Assembly (NCBI GenBank): GCA_003254905.1
Contig: QANU01063901.1
Coordinates: forward strand, 205,365 to 269,364
Origin: Nissolia schottii
Lineage: Eukaryota > Streptophyta > Magnoliopsida > Fabales > Fabaceae
Direction: 5' to 3'
DNA: 64,000 nucleotides
A program made the position numbers and the translations under genes. Positions 1 to 10,950 of the stretch are shown here, in pieces (position 1 is the first letter of the stretch; the number at the start of each line of letters is the position of its first letter). Under the pieces are notes generated by a model. That model saw only the letters and a program-made list of their open reading frames with translations. It had not been told where the DNA came from and did not search any database.

Positions 1-21
1 TATATATATATATATATATAT
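1..21. repeat. (TA)n microsatellite
   Basis: The window opens in a perfect TA dinucleotide run. It is followed by a degenerate stretch rich in GTACCC-like words. Confidence 0.9.
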
Positions 22-1683
22 TCTCGGCGTATCTATACCCCTATTTTTCAAAAAAAAGTGTACCCCGTACCCATATCCATACCCGGTACCGACACGATAC
101 TCGTACCTGTATAACATAGGTTACAGACAAAATTCCTAGACCGAAAGCTCCAACCTAACAAGGTGGTCCACAGGAATAAGCAATAATATTCCAGGAAAAA
201 TAACATATTTGGATAAGTAACAAATTAGGGGTTAACTACCCTATCAAAAGTGTGGGATTCTCAGATCCACCTAACTAACTTTATCCCACGTAGCATGGCA
301 TACAAGTCACAGAGCGCAACAAACCCAAGCATAAAAGGCTAACTCGACTACAAACTAGAGGTAACATATCATTCACCCTAATTGACTCACCACATACACA
401 TCCTTAATTGAGCATCGAAGTGTCTTTGCAAGTACCCACCAGCGTCGTTCCTTCAAGCGAGAAGCACTCTCCAGAATTTTTTATCATCATCTGAGCAAAC
501 CAGGTTCCGCAATCTATGATAGGTAGTACTGTTTTATATCTCTAGTTTCGAACATTGGTATTGTTTATAGGAACCTTGATACTACTAATGTATCTCTTGA
601 AACCCATTTTTTAGGAATAATGGTAGATGTGACACCAGAAAATGGAGTGGCAGGTAGAGTCGGCATTCTGAATGGAGCAGAAGACAACGAGAAAACACAT
701 TCCCACCATGCACCTCCCTCCCAACGTGACGAAAGCACTGCATTGCCCTTCGAGCATGAACATGATGAACGCCCAAAGCATCACACTCGACACCTATTAG
801 CTTCTTAGATCAAGATTCTACATGATAATCGAGGTCCAATGAATATTCTCCGAAATATAGAGACACTCTTGCGATGACAAGAAGAGTGAATTCGGATCTT
901 GGAGCATGAGAATCTTCGCAAGAAGCTCCGGTCCAAGAACTGAAGCCCAAGAAGACAGCTCTAAGGAGATTTCCTCCCTGTTGTCAGCAATCATCTCATG
1001 CGAGAGAAAACTTTCCTCACTGGAGACCGATACAACCTAGGGGAAGCCCATCCCGATGTCAGGCACCAACCCCCCAAACGAAGAATACACCACAGAGGGA
1101 ATCCTCACGGCAAGGAGGAAGCCACCATTCTTATTCAAAGGGATCAATGGGATCCGTCTAAAGACCGCCCTTTTTGAAAAAATATCCAATAGACAATGAC
1201 AGACCATTTTCTAACAAGATCCTTGGAGTCAAGCTGCCTAGAAATTACTAACCTTTGCAGACAACCAAGCCTTATGATGGGACCACAGGTCCCCTAGAAC
1301 ATTTCACCACATTTTGATCTCGGACTTGGCTAGTAGTAGTCCCAAATGTCATTCTTTGTCGTGCCTTTCCTACTATACCAAGATGGATGATCCTTATAAC
1401 GGGTTGGACTCCAAAACTCCTCTGCATGTGTCCAAGGATGGGCGGGTGTACCTGCAAGGACTCCAATGCTGAAGTAAGCAGAGGTAGGTTTATGGAGTTG
1501 GCTAGATGATTGCTGGTGATGGGATTGTGACCCTGGATTTTCCTCTCAGACCGAAGATTTATCTGTGTGATTGGAATGTAGGGCCTTAACTCGGGAGTGA
1601 GTCCGTTCCAGTGTCGTGGACTTGAGGTCCATGATCTGTGGACTAGGATGGGTCATATGTTGGGTCTTTGGGCCTAGTCCATT
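22..1683 (+). mobile_element. Decayed Ty3/gypsy LTR retrotransposon fragment
   Basis: Around 405-450 there is an LTR-end-like stretch (GAGCATCGAAGTGTCTTTGC followed by AGTACCC). The same kind of stretch recurs near 27338-27362. From about 620 to 1500 the sequence reads as broken gag-type coding sequence. No integrase or reverse transcriptase follows, because element A is inserted at 1689. I infer a truncated gypsy element whose 3' part is missing or displaced. The left boundary is not visible. Confidence 0.55.
1204..1500 (+). pseudogene. Retrotransposon gag-domain remnant
   Basis: One forward frame starting at 1204 reads through about 95 codons with two stops (in NY*PLQ and TF*SRT). It contains the segments LGVKLPRNY, YDGTTGPLEHFTTF and CRAFPT. 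These match the conserved 'YDGTTDPxxH...CRxFPTTL' region of plant Ty3/gypsy gag proteins as I know the family. The stops show it is dead. Gag forms the particle shell of the retrotransposon; nothing suggests a host role here. Confidence 0.6.
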
Positions 1684-1688
1684 ACAGG

Positions 1689-3528
1689 TGCAACATCCCA
1701 CTTTTTCCTTAAAGAGAATTTCGCGTAATAAAAAAAATACGAGCCAATTATTGAGAATGAAAAATTATATTATAAAATTTATTTTCTAAAAATATCAGTC
1801 AAAATAACGGTTTCGCAATCTCGCAGAATTTCGCGAGATCTAGACTGATTTTCGGTCATCGCCGGAATTTAAATACGTATCGGAGGTACTCGTAAAATAC
1901 ATTTTTACGAGAGAAAAATTATAAGTACCTTAGATTAATTTAAATTCCTCATTTTTAAGTTTTTGAATAATGTATTTTTATGTTTTGATAATTTTTACGA
2001 TATCCGTTAATTTTTCGCCCACGTAATCGTACACGTACACGGACAGTTAACTACCAAACACGACCGAACACGTAACAATTTTTGAGTCAAAAATCTGCTC
2101 TCTCACGTTGCACACACACTGAAACACGGCAGCCCATTTTCAAAACCCATCACCAACTCTCTTACACTTCCTTACATCACCATATTCATGACCTCACCCT
2201 TCACTATTCACCCATCATCACCTTTATTTGATTTTAATTGAATTTTGCTCCAAAATTACTCTCCATAACCGAACCCCAATCTTCTCCCACTCCTCACTTC
2301 ATCTTCTCCCATTCACTTTCTCTCATTTCTCATTTCTAAGAAGCATGACCACTAGCCACTTTGCATTCACCGTCAAACACATTTTCACTCTTGTTCCTTA
2401 CTTTCTTCTAAGCCAAAAAACGAACACCACTTGAGCCACCACCCCATCATCTTTGTCTCCTCTTTTCTTCCCAAAATCACTAAGAAGAGCTCATCATCTT
2501 TTTCCCCCAAGCACCACACAAAACACTAGCCTCCATCTTCAAGCTTCCTCTTGGAGAAAGGTGGTCAAGAGCTTGGAGATTCAAGCACATTTGGAAACTT
2601 TTCCTCAACTCTCTTCACCTACACCAACACCTCTAGGAAGTGGGTAAAACTTGGCCTAATCACCACCTTGGTGATTTATGTGTGTGAGATGTTATTTTTA
2701 TGTTTTTAGAAGCTTAAATTATTTTCTTGTGATTGTTGGAATATGGGTAACTCTTGGTGACTATCCTTCAATTGGCCTATAAATGTTTACATATGAATAT
2801 TATTATGTATATGTTGCCTATGTTAATATTGTTTTCCTGGAAAACTGTTGGTGGTTGTCTATGATTTTGTCGGGATTTAAGTATGCTTAGGTTTAAGATA
2901 TGAAAAGAAGGGGTTTGAGTAAGAACTATAGGCTGAGATTTTTATCATGAAAAACTAACATTATTTTTGGGTTCTACATGGAAAATCTAGTAGGGTTGTT
3001 GAGTTTTATGATTTTTGAAGCCCCCGACAATTTTCTCGAGCAAAATAGGTAAAAATGACGTTTTGAGGAAATGAGGGCAAAATGATAATTTTGGGTATTG
3101 GTATTGAAAATCTGGGTTTGTTTTCATGAAAAATGATTTTAGAGCTATCAAAAACCTTAGGGTAGAGTCTTGAGCCCTTCGGGGTTTTTGATAACTAAAA
3201 TTATGAATGGATTTGTATTACGCTTCCTATGAGTTTGATGTGATTACTTATCTGTTACGCTATTGAACGCCTAAGTCTTGTAGACTCTATCGCTTGTGTA
3301 TATATGTATATCTACTTGAACATGTATGCCTCATAATTTACGTTTTAATAAAGAAAGGAAAATTTTTTTAAATTAGTCCATATTTTCAGTAAGAAAAGAT
3401 TTTCAAGCATAAATATGGGGCGAGAAGTATCCCAACCAAAGTAGTTAACAACCCTGTGAGCATTGCTTACGACTATAGCGTGAGCATTGCTTACGACTAT
3501 AGCGTAAGCAGCAAGCAGGGGTGTTACA
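1689..3528 (+). mobile_element. Element A: LTR-like element with 5-bp target duplication
   Basis: It starts TGCAACATCCCACTTTTTCC and ends GGGGTGTTACA, so it has TG...CA ends. It is flanked by identical ACAGG pentamers (1684-1688 and 3529-3533). Its 5' region resembles that of element B (TTTCGCGTAAT, then CAGTCAAAATAA and GGTTTCG). It has no recognisable coding capacity. GTGGGTAAA at 2640-2648 lies at the site of a donor-like motif shared by copies A-E. Near the 3' end a GCTTACG/CGTAAGC hairpin (3489-3509) is preceded by a partial duplicate of the same 24-bp segment. It is probably a solo LTR or a non-coding LTR element, inserted beside the gypsy relic. Confidence 0.8.
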
Positions 3529-3533
3529 ACAGG

Positions 3534-3773
3534 AGCACCCCAACTCGCACCACCTGGCTAAGCTACGCGACCCAAGATAGGTAAATCATATTGACCTCCT
3601 TTTAAGTTAATCAATATTACACACAAATTTTATAATTTGCGAAAATATAAATTAAATTTTTGAGATTTAATTAATATTAAATTTGATACCCTTATAGTGT
3701 TTGTGAAATATAACATAAAGCATCCCGATACATTATATTGAACAACCCTATAAACATGATACTAAGTATCCCT
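3534..3773. other. AT-rich spacer, nothing recognised
   Basis: AT-rich sequence between element A and the MITE-like host element. I see no gene, terminal repeat or tandem structure in it. Confidence 0.5.
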
Positions 3774-5062
3774 GGGAGCGTGTGGTTCGCATAATTAATT
3801 TTATTCCCGAGAATACTATTTCTAGGAATGTTAGTCCTAGGAAAAGCTTTCCCAGGAATATGGTTTAAAGGCGTTTGGTTTCACATTGAATTGTTAGCAA
3901 CATTTCTAGGAATACAATATATTTTTCTAAAACTACCAATGACAAAACGATATATACCAGAGGTAGTTCAATATTGATCGTCTGTGGTCCAACGTCTCCT
4001 ATGGTGGTTCGGCATCAACCGACGATTATCCGATGTCGGCTGGCGGTGGTTTGTCATTGATCGGTCAGCAGTGGTTGAATGTCAGCTAATAGCGATTGGA
4101 TGTCGACAGAAGGTGGTCTAAATCGTAACAGCGGCTCAATCTCACCACCTTAGCCACGTCAACCTCCCTTACCGCTGCAACACTAAAAAGAGCATTGCAG
4201 CGATCCTTTGTGGATGGGTCATCACAGTCTGGCGTTAGTTGGAGGTGGTCTAGCATCGATAGATGGTGGTCCAGTATCCGCCGTGGTGGTCCAACGTCAG
4301 TGTAACATCCCGATTTTTTCCCTTACAAAGATTTCGCGTAATTAATAATTTATCGTAATTAAGGTGTACCCGAGACGGTTGTTTAGACTGGAAATTGAAT
4401 TAAAAAGGTTCTTTAAACCCAAAATACCAGTCAAAATAATGGTTTCGTAAGCTCACGGAGATTTCGCAGGACTCGGATCGATTTTCGATCAATACCGAAA
4501 TTTTGTCAGGTCCCAAAGGTATCCGTAAAATATACTCTTAAGGAGATATGTGCACGAATACCTTAACCTGACATACCCGTATCGCCGGGAAAATTAGTAT
4601 ATCGCGAATAGGTGTCCGGAATATAATATATAATATAAAACAATAATATAATAATAATAAAACACTAAAAGATCAAGCACAGTAAGGCGGTGCTTCATAT
4701 ATAGATATATGAGCCCACCGTGCCTTGTGCTTCACTTTCCTTCTTTGTTTCTGTTCTGTTTCGGTTCAGTTCGTGCACATCGCGGTAGCGCTGCCGGACT
4801 CCAGAAAAATCCTAGGAGCACACCATCGTGAGGAAAATATCCACATCAACTTTTCAGAACTCGCGTAGGAGGTAGGTAACCCTAAGCCCATTGTCTATGT
4901 GGTTCTTTATGTGATGTTATATGTGTATTTGAATGTATCTGATTTGAAAAATACTTTGTAGAAAATATAGAGAATAAGTTGTGAAAATGTTTTTGGTAGT
5001 TTTGATGTTAGAAAAACATGACTATAGCTGTTGGACCTGGAAAAGAGAAATGAAGTTATAGG

Positions 5063-5446
5063 TAGGGCTGTCAAAATGGGCCCTGTCTATTTACCAAGTT
5101 AAATGGACGGACTTTACATACAAAAATAGACTCGCGAAAACTTGAAAAAAAAATTAGACCGGCCTGTTTAAGCCCACCCGTTTAGGCCCGGCTCGTTTGG
5201 CCCACGGACTGGCCCGTGAGCCGGTGATTTTTTTATTTTTTTGAATTTTTTAGAATTTATTTTGGTTTTTTTTTAATTTTTTTAAAAAAATAAACGGGCT
5301 AGCGGCGCGACCCGTTTAGGCCCGCAGACTGACCATAAACGAGCCGGACCCTAAAAATATGCATATTTTTTACCTGACCCTTTTAGATTCGAGGGCCTAA
5401 ATGGGCAGACCATGAACGGGCGAGCCCGCCCATTTTGACAGCCCTA
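5063..5446. mobile_element. hAT-type MITE
   Basis: Perfect terminal inverted repeats begin TAGGGCTGTCAAAATGGGC on both sides. Flanking octamers are GTTATAGG (5055-5062) and GTTACTGG (5447-5454), matching at six of eight positions, as expected for an aged 8-bp hAT duplication. It is 384 bp, non-coding, and inserted in element B. Confidence 0.75.
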
Positions 5447-5510
5447 GTTACTGGTGCGAGAACCTAGGGAAATAGCTGAAAAATCTCGCGGTGGACGAAG
5501 TATAACATGG

Positions 5511-5646
5511 TCATTCGAATGAATTCCCTTAGAGTCATTCGAATGAAAGAATTTTAAGGATTCATTCGAGTGACCAAACCCTGGGCAATCGAATGAAAGA
5601 ATTCTCAGGATTCATTCGAATGACTAAACCTTAGTCATTCGAATAC
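5511..5646. repeat. Array of TCATTCGAATGA palindromes
   Basis: Six copies of a 12-bp perfect palindrome or close variants start at 5511, 5535, 5562, 5585, 5612 and 5635. Spacing is 24, 27, 23, 27 and 23 bp. The array lies in the part of element B where element E carries the CGCTGAGCG array, because both are followed by the same GCATGCATCATGAGGA segment. Confidence 0.85.
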
Positions 5647-6177
5647 TCCCTAAAGAACTTGAGTTTTGAGCTTTTCTATGGGATCGAACAAGTACCGACA
5701 CGTGTACGTTGTATATGAAAGCATGCATCATGAGGAATCGGTCGTCATATGACTTAGGACGACCGTAGATAACTAGAAGTCATCACCTAACGTTTAAGAA
5801 GATCATAACTGAACCCTAGGGAACGAGGATATGTTAAGAAGGTTCAGGCCACCGAGGGCTCTGAAGACCTTAAATAAAGTACGTAGTTATATGATTAGGA
5901 TTATCCTTTTTCTTAGCACGTCCAAAGGACAAGCCCTTGGCAATCCTGTTAGGTGGATTAGGTTGCAATAGCCACAGGACTACGCCTGAAGAAATACCTA
6001 CAGTTATACCAATAGAAGAAGAGAACAAGTATGTGTCTCCCCTGTGTATGGTTGTAAGTCAACATGCTAGGAAGGCAAAGTAGAGTCACGAAGGAAAAGA
6101 GAGAGTAGAGACAATATGAGTTTCCCCAGAAGGAAAGATGAAGTTATGTTACCTCGAGAAACAGAAAGCAAAGAGGG

Positions 6178-6392
6178 TTATACATCGCGGGTAGACGTCA
6201 GTCCTAGGGTGTACAAGCATCGCGTGTGGACGGTCCTAGGATGTATATGACCCCCAAGCATGAACGATGGTCCTAGGATGTAGATTACATTGCGTGTGGG
6301 CGTCAATCCTAGGGTGTAAATTGCATCGCGTGTGGGCGTCAGTCCTAGGGTGTGTAAGACATTGCGGGTGGACGGTCCTAGGGTGCACAATA
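6178..6392. repeat. Degenerate minisatellite, part 1
   Basis: About six units of roughly 30-37 bp share the core GTCCTAGGGTGTAC and CATCGCGTGTGGACG. The array continues at 9405-9570 on the far side of element C, so element C split one array. Reverse-strand reading frames here are repeat-driven and not genes. Confidence 0.75.
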
Positions 6393-9300
6393 TGAAACAT
6401 CCTAGCTAACTGTTTACCCGTACGTAGTAAACAAAGCTCACTAGGTTGTTGTCTACTTGGTCGGAATACCTTAGTCCATATTTATCTTTTGAAAGTAGTC
6501 ATTGCTCATAAAATAAGGACCCGTTTTAAACTTGTACTTGTATCACATTAATAAAAATAGAGCCATGCGTTTGGAATAAACAAATATAATAACAAAGCGG
6601 ATAGCATAATGAGAAATAGAACATATAATATACACTCAGTGGGTCCACCATACAAAGTCATATCACTGTATACATAATATGTACATAGATCAAAACATCA
6701 AATACATAATCCAGCATATACAGCATCAAAATACAAGGACTACTGGAACGCTACACAGTAAGCCCTTGGCAAAACATAGCACTCTATCTATCTCTTAGCC
6801 GCTCATGGCTCATCTGGCGGCTCTTCTGCATCTTCAAAATATGATTCATCCTCTTCTGTACCTGAAGTCATAAAACAGTGGGGAATGAGAACGGTAGGTT
6901 CTCAGTGGAAATAACCTTAGTTCCTGAGTCGTACATCAGATTATGTCGGACTTCAGGCCGCTCAGAGATCTCTAGTGAACATACATACTAATCAGCCTAC
7001 TATTTATTATCTTGCCTATCTGAACGACTTTATCAGCATTAACATGTGACATGGGAACTATTCTTGCTTACTACATTCTCGTGCTGATTAACAGTTCGTG
7101 AATATACTTAACCGTCTCGAGCGTGCTCTTGACGGTACGGCATAACAGCAGAACTAAACATTCAGAGTAAGTAGATTGAACAACAGCATATATTCAGCAT
7201 AACAGAATTAGCATACATTCAGCATAACAGAATTAGCAGACATTCAGCATGGCAGAATTAGCAGACATCCAACATAAACATGGCAGCAGTATCAGATTAA
7301 ACATGTTCAACAGGTAGTAACAGAATAACAGCAGTTAACAGCATAACAGAATACAGCAGTATAACAGCATAGGTGTTATTCCCACCATAATAATGCCCTC
7401 TGTTGACACTAGTATGACGGAATAACCTCACACCCTCAGTATAGGCCGACACTGTCCTGACCTTACTGCGGTGGGCTTCCACCTGCCGTGTGCCCCTAGG
7501 GACCCCTCGACAGTGGGCTGGTATTGTACCCCCACCTAAGCTTGCCCCCGTACGACAATGCATAGGCGTGGTAACCGCACACCTCCAGGTATGCCATCTC
7601 GACACCACCTGTGGCGGGCTTCCATCTTCAGCATGTCTATCCGACCTACTGAAATGGGCTTGTCATATGGCTCTCGTGATCACGGCCTTTTCAGCATGGG
7701 CATATAGCCAATTTCAGCATTTGGGCATTTAGCCCTTTTTCATTATGTGGCATATAGCCATATTTCAGCAGTATTGGGCGTTGGCCCTATTTCAGCAGTA
7801 TTGGGCATTGGCCCTGATTCAGCAGTTCAGTAATAATTCAGCCTTTGTGTACCTGCAGCATGACATACTTGTTCCCTATGGTTCATTTCAGCATCTTTAT
7901 TTATCTCAGCATTATTTCTAACTCTTTCATTTAACTCAGCATAAAATACTACACATCACAGCATGCATCACTCGTAATTCATATACAGCATATAATTCGC
8001 AGATTTGCTAACAGCATGTCTTTCACACAATTCCGCATTAATCATGGTCATAAACAATCAGCATTCAAATATGTGCCTCAAGCTAGGTTCCATAACATTT
8101 CTGGTCTCAAGCCGCTCAGCGAAAGTTCCAGGTCGCTCAGCGGTTTGAGCTCTAGCGCTCAGCTCTTCACACATTTCCGCTCAGCGGTATGGGCCTTATC
8201 GCTCGGCGATAAGAGTCCTATCGCTCAGCGGTATCAAAATATCTCCACCGACCCTTATCTTTTAAGAAAAATATCTTTTAGACTTTCCACGTGGGCTGCA
8301 GACCGCTCAGCGGTGACCGACTTCCGCTCAGCGCTCTGCAGTGCACGTTCGCCGCTCAGCGGCGACAAAGGCCGCTCAGCGGTCACTGGACCAGAATTGA
8401 AAACCGAATGCATCTTTTTCTCCATTTTTCTTCCTTTGCTTCAATGGAACCCTACATGAGTTATGCACATAATTCACATACAATAATCTTATCTAATCAA
8501 GGTCACCAGACCCTCCAGAATTGTCTTCCTAAGTCCTAGCATAGTTTCTAACATGTTTCATCATAAATCCATAATTCACATACATGCACATACAAACACA
8601 TAAACCTCTTGAAGCATCAAAGAGGCAAGGAACTAGAGTTACCCACTTCCTCAAGAGCTTGTCTTGATGATGGAAAGAATGAAATCAAGCTTGGTTTGCT
8701 TGCTTAGAACCTCCTTGACCTAACATGGAAAACTTGCATCATTAGAGAACTTGAACTTATGGAAGCTCGGTTTTTCACCAAGAGATGAAAACTCACCAAC
8801 TACTCCTTGCTTGCCTTCTTTATGGACTTAAGAGTGAACTAGAGTGATGAAAACATAGATGAATGCTTGAACTTGGTGAGATTTTGGCTATGGAACTTAG
8901 GTTTTCCTCTTTGGAAACTTAGGAGATGAAATAAAAGAACTTGGTGCTTCTATGTGTGTGTTCGGGTGAGTGAGGCTGCCTTGGGGTTTTAGTGCCCTTG
9001 GCATGCTTCATTTTCCCATTTTGCCCTTAGGGTATTTAGGTTATTACCTATTCGTTAATTATTTATGTACGGACGTCCTAAAATTATTCCGGACATACCG
9101 TTGTACTCTAAAAATTCCCCTCATTAATTCTAAAATGTTACTTGACACATTCTTGGTTTATTTTCATATTAATATATTATACAGACTCCTATTGAGTCAC
9201 AAGTAATTTCTAATAATGCCTAATTTCGATCCGAACGTCACCAGACGTCACCGAATCGCAAAAATCATTATTTTTAACTAATCTTACAGAGATAAAATTA

Positions 9301-9404
9301 ATATTAGAATTTTATTCCATTTTATCTTACATTTCTCCTTATTTGGTATTTTTAATTTTGTTCTAAATAGTAGTTCAAATAGGGCGAAAAGTCGGGTTGT
9401 TACA
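6393..9404 (-). mobile_element. Element C: LTR-like element, inverted copy of D type
   Basis: Read on the minus strand it starts TGTAACAACCCGACTTTTCG at 9404 and ends GGATGTTTCA at 6393. CAATA flanks it on both sides (6388-6392 and 9405-9409), a perfect 5-bp duplication. It is 3012 bp and resembles element D over its length, including the CGCTGAGCG array, the 'GGGCATTGGCCC' tandem segment (7690-7810) and a short acidic reading-frame tail (6803-6861, minus). The donor-like site is at 8638-8646 (minus). No transposase or polymerase is present. A GTTTAC/GTAAAC hairpin lies at 6412-6432. Confidence 0.85.
8113..8381 (-). repeat. 22-bp-phased CGCTSAGCG array in element C
   Basis: The plus strand shows CGCTCAGCG or close variants starting at 8113, 8134, 8156, 8178, 8200, 8222, 8304, 8325, 8353 and 8373. 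The first six are 21-22 bp apart. The 82-bp gap is close to four periods. Sequence between cores is variable. The best cores are the 11-bp palindrome CCGCTSAGCGG. Confidence 0.9.
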
Positions 9405-9570
9405 CAATACATCGGGTGTGGATGGCCCTAGGGTGTACGATACATCGCTTGTGGATGACAGTCATTGCAAGGTACCTACACCGCTTGTGGACAGAGGTCC
9501 TACGGTGTGCAAGGAAGTAAAGATATACGATACACTGCGGGTGGACAAAGGTCCTAGGGTGTATAAGAAA
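9405..9570. repeat. Degenerate minisatellite, part 2
   Basis: Continuation of the 6178-6392 array after the element C insertion, with units such as GGTCCTAGGGTGTA and ACACTGCGGGTGGACA. The first five bases are the right-hand CAATA duplication. Confidence 0.7.
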
Positions 9571-10950
9571 AGAAGATAAGCAAAAGGAGCAAGAAGGGGC
9601 AGTTGGGCAATTAGTACATGAGCACACAGGAGTTTCCCATGCATAGGATATATGTCGAACGTTACGATAGATTTCGATAACAAGACACCTCATGTGCAAT
9701 AGTATGATAATACCCAATTAGTCAAGAATAGGAAGCAAGCCAATTTATACCTAAGTAATGCAAAGACTAGATTCCCTAATCACCTAGTAACTAGATAAAG
9801 TCATTCAGAGCCTAAACAAAGATAATAATCAGTAGGAGTTTAGCATGTATGAACACCTAGAGATCTCCTGAGTGGCTTGGAATATAACGGAGTAATGAAA
9901 CGATAGGTAATGCTAGGGATCCCTTCTCACCCCCACTCCTTTATGGGTCCAAGCGTACAGAGCGAATGAATTGACGAGCGAGACATGTGGTAAACGACGG
10001 ACGGCCGCAAAAGGACAACTCCAGAACTAGAACAAAAGGGATTACGTTGGCATTAGGACGATAGATATTTTGTATAATGATCCATGACTTCTATAACTTT
10101 GTGTGTAAATACCTACTACTATGCCAATGTGTAATTCTGTGTTGGACCTTGGTTGTAATTATATGCACCTACTCTTCCTATTCTATTTCGGTTATCACTT
10201 AACTTGCTTAAGACACTAGCGTTTGTTATATATGTTTCATCGATCACGCACGGCTCCTAGATTACAAACTGATAAAGTAAAATAATGATTTACAAAATGG
10301 TTCATATTTTCGCATAAGTAATATTTGTAAGGTAAAAAGTAGGGGCTAAAAGTAACCCAACCAAAGCAGCAAACAACCTAGTAAGCATTGTTTATGACTA
10401 TAGCATAAGCAGTTAGCTAGGGTGTTTCATCAATTGACAGTGGTTTGACGTCAGTCGACAGTGGTTTGACTTCGGTTAATTGTGATCCTGCATCAGCCGA
10501 TGGTGGTCCGACATTGGTAGCGACTCAGGGTCGATTGGCGGTGGCTCAACATTGATCGGTCGATGATGGTCCGTTGTTGCCCAAAGGTGGTCCGATGTTG
10601 ACTGCAGCGATTCGATATCAGTTGACGGAGGTCTGGCATTGGTCGGTGGTGGTTGGTAGTGGTCAGCGATGGTCGGTCAGCAGTCATTGGCGGTGGTTTG
10701 GTGATGATGATGGTTGTCAAGGGTATAAAGTTTGGGGGCAAATTAGTCTTATATACTTCACAATATTCCATTCCCATGGAAATTCAACATTCTCATGGAA
10801 AGGGTGAGATTGAAAATGGGGCAAATTTCATTCCCAAGAATGCAAGACATCGCTGAATGTTTTTTTAAACCTTGAACAAAACATAGAAATATTACATTCC
10901 AATGATCACACTCCCAAAAATGTAAAAATATTTTGCAAACCACATGCCCC

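Larger units (their letters stand above)
4301..10429 (+). mobile_element. Element B: LTR-like element containing nested insertions
   Basis: It starts TGTAACATCCCGATTTTTTC and ends AGCTAGGGTGTTTCA. Without its own insertions (hAT MITE 5063-5446, element C 6393-9404) it is about 2.7 kb. It shares with element E a long downstream segment (GCATGCATCATGAGGA at 5722, then GTAGATAACTAGAAG). The donor-like GTAGGTAAC is at 4872-4880. A GTTTATG/CATAAGC hairpin is at 10390-10410. Flanks are GTCAG on the left and TCAAT on the right, so no intact target duplication remains. It carries a TCATTCGAATGA array at 5511-5646. Confidence 0.7.
3774..10950. mobile_element. MITE-like host element split by nested insertions
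   Basis: The outer ends form an imperfect inverted repeat: GGGAGCGTGTGGTTCGC at 3774 against the complement of GCAAACCACATGCCCC ending at 10950. This type of end is common in plant hAT and PIF/Harbinger MITEs. Inside each end, 3960-4300 and 10430-10700, is a degenerate minisatellite built on TGGTGGTCCGACGTCGG-like units. Element B interrupts it at 4301-10429. I could not fix a target duplication, so the superfamily is open. Confidence 0.5.

Noticed and set aside
6178-6390. Repetitive TLGLTPTRD-like peptide frame
   Set aside because: Direct translation of the GTCCTAGGGTGT minisatellite; the array is interrupted by element C.
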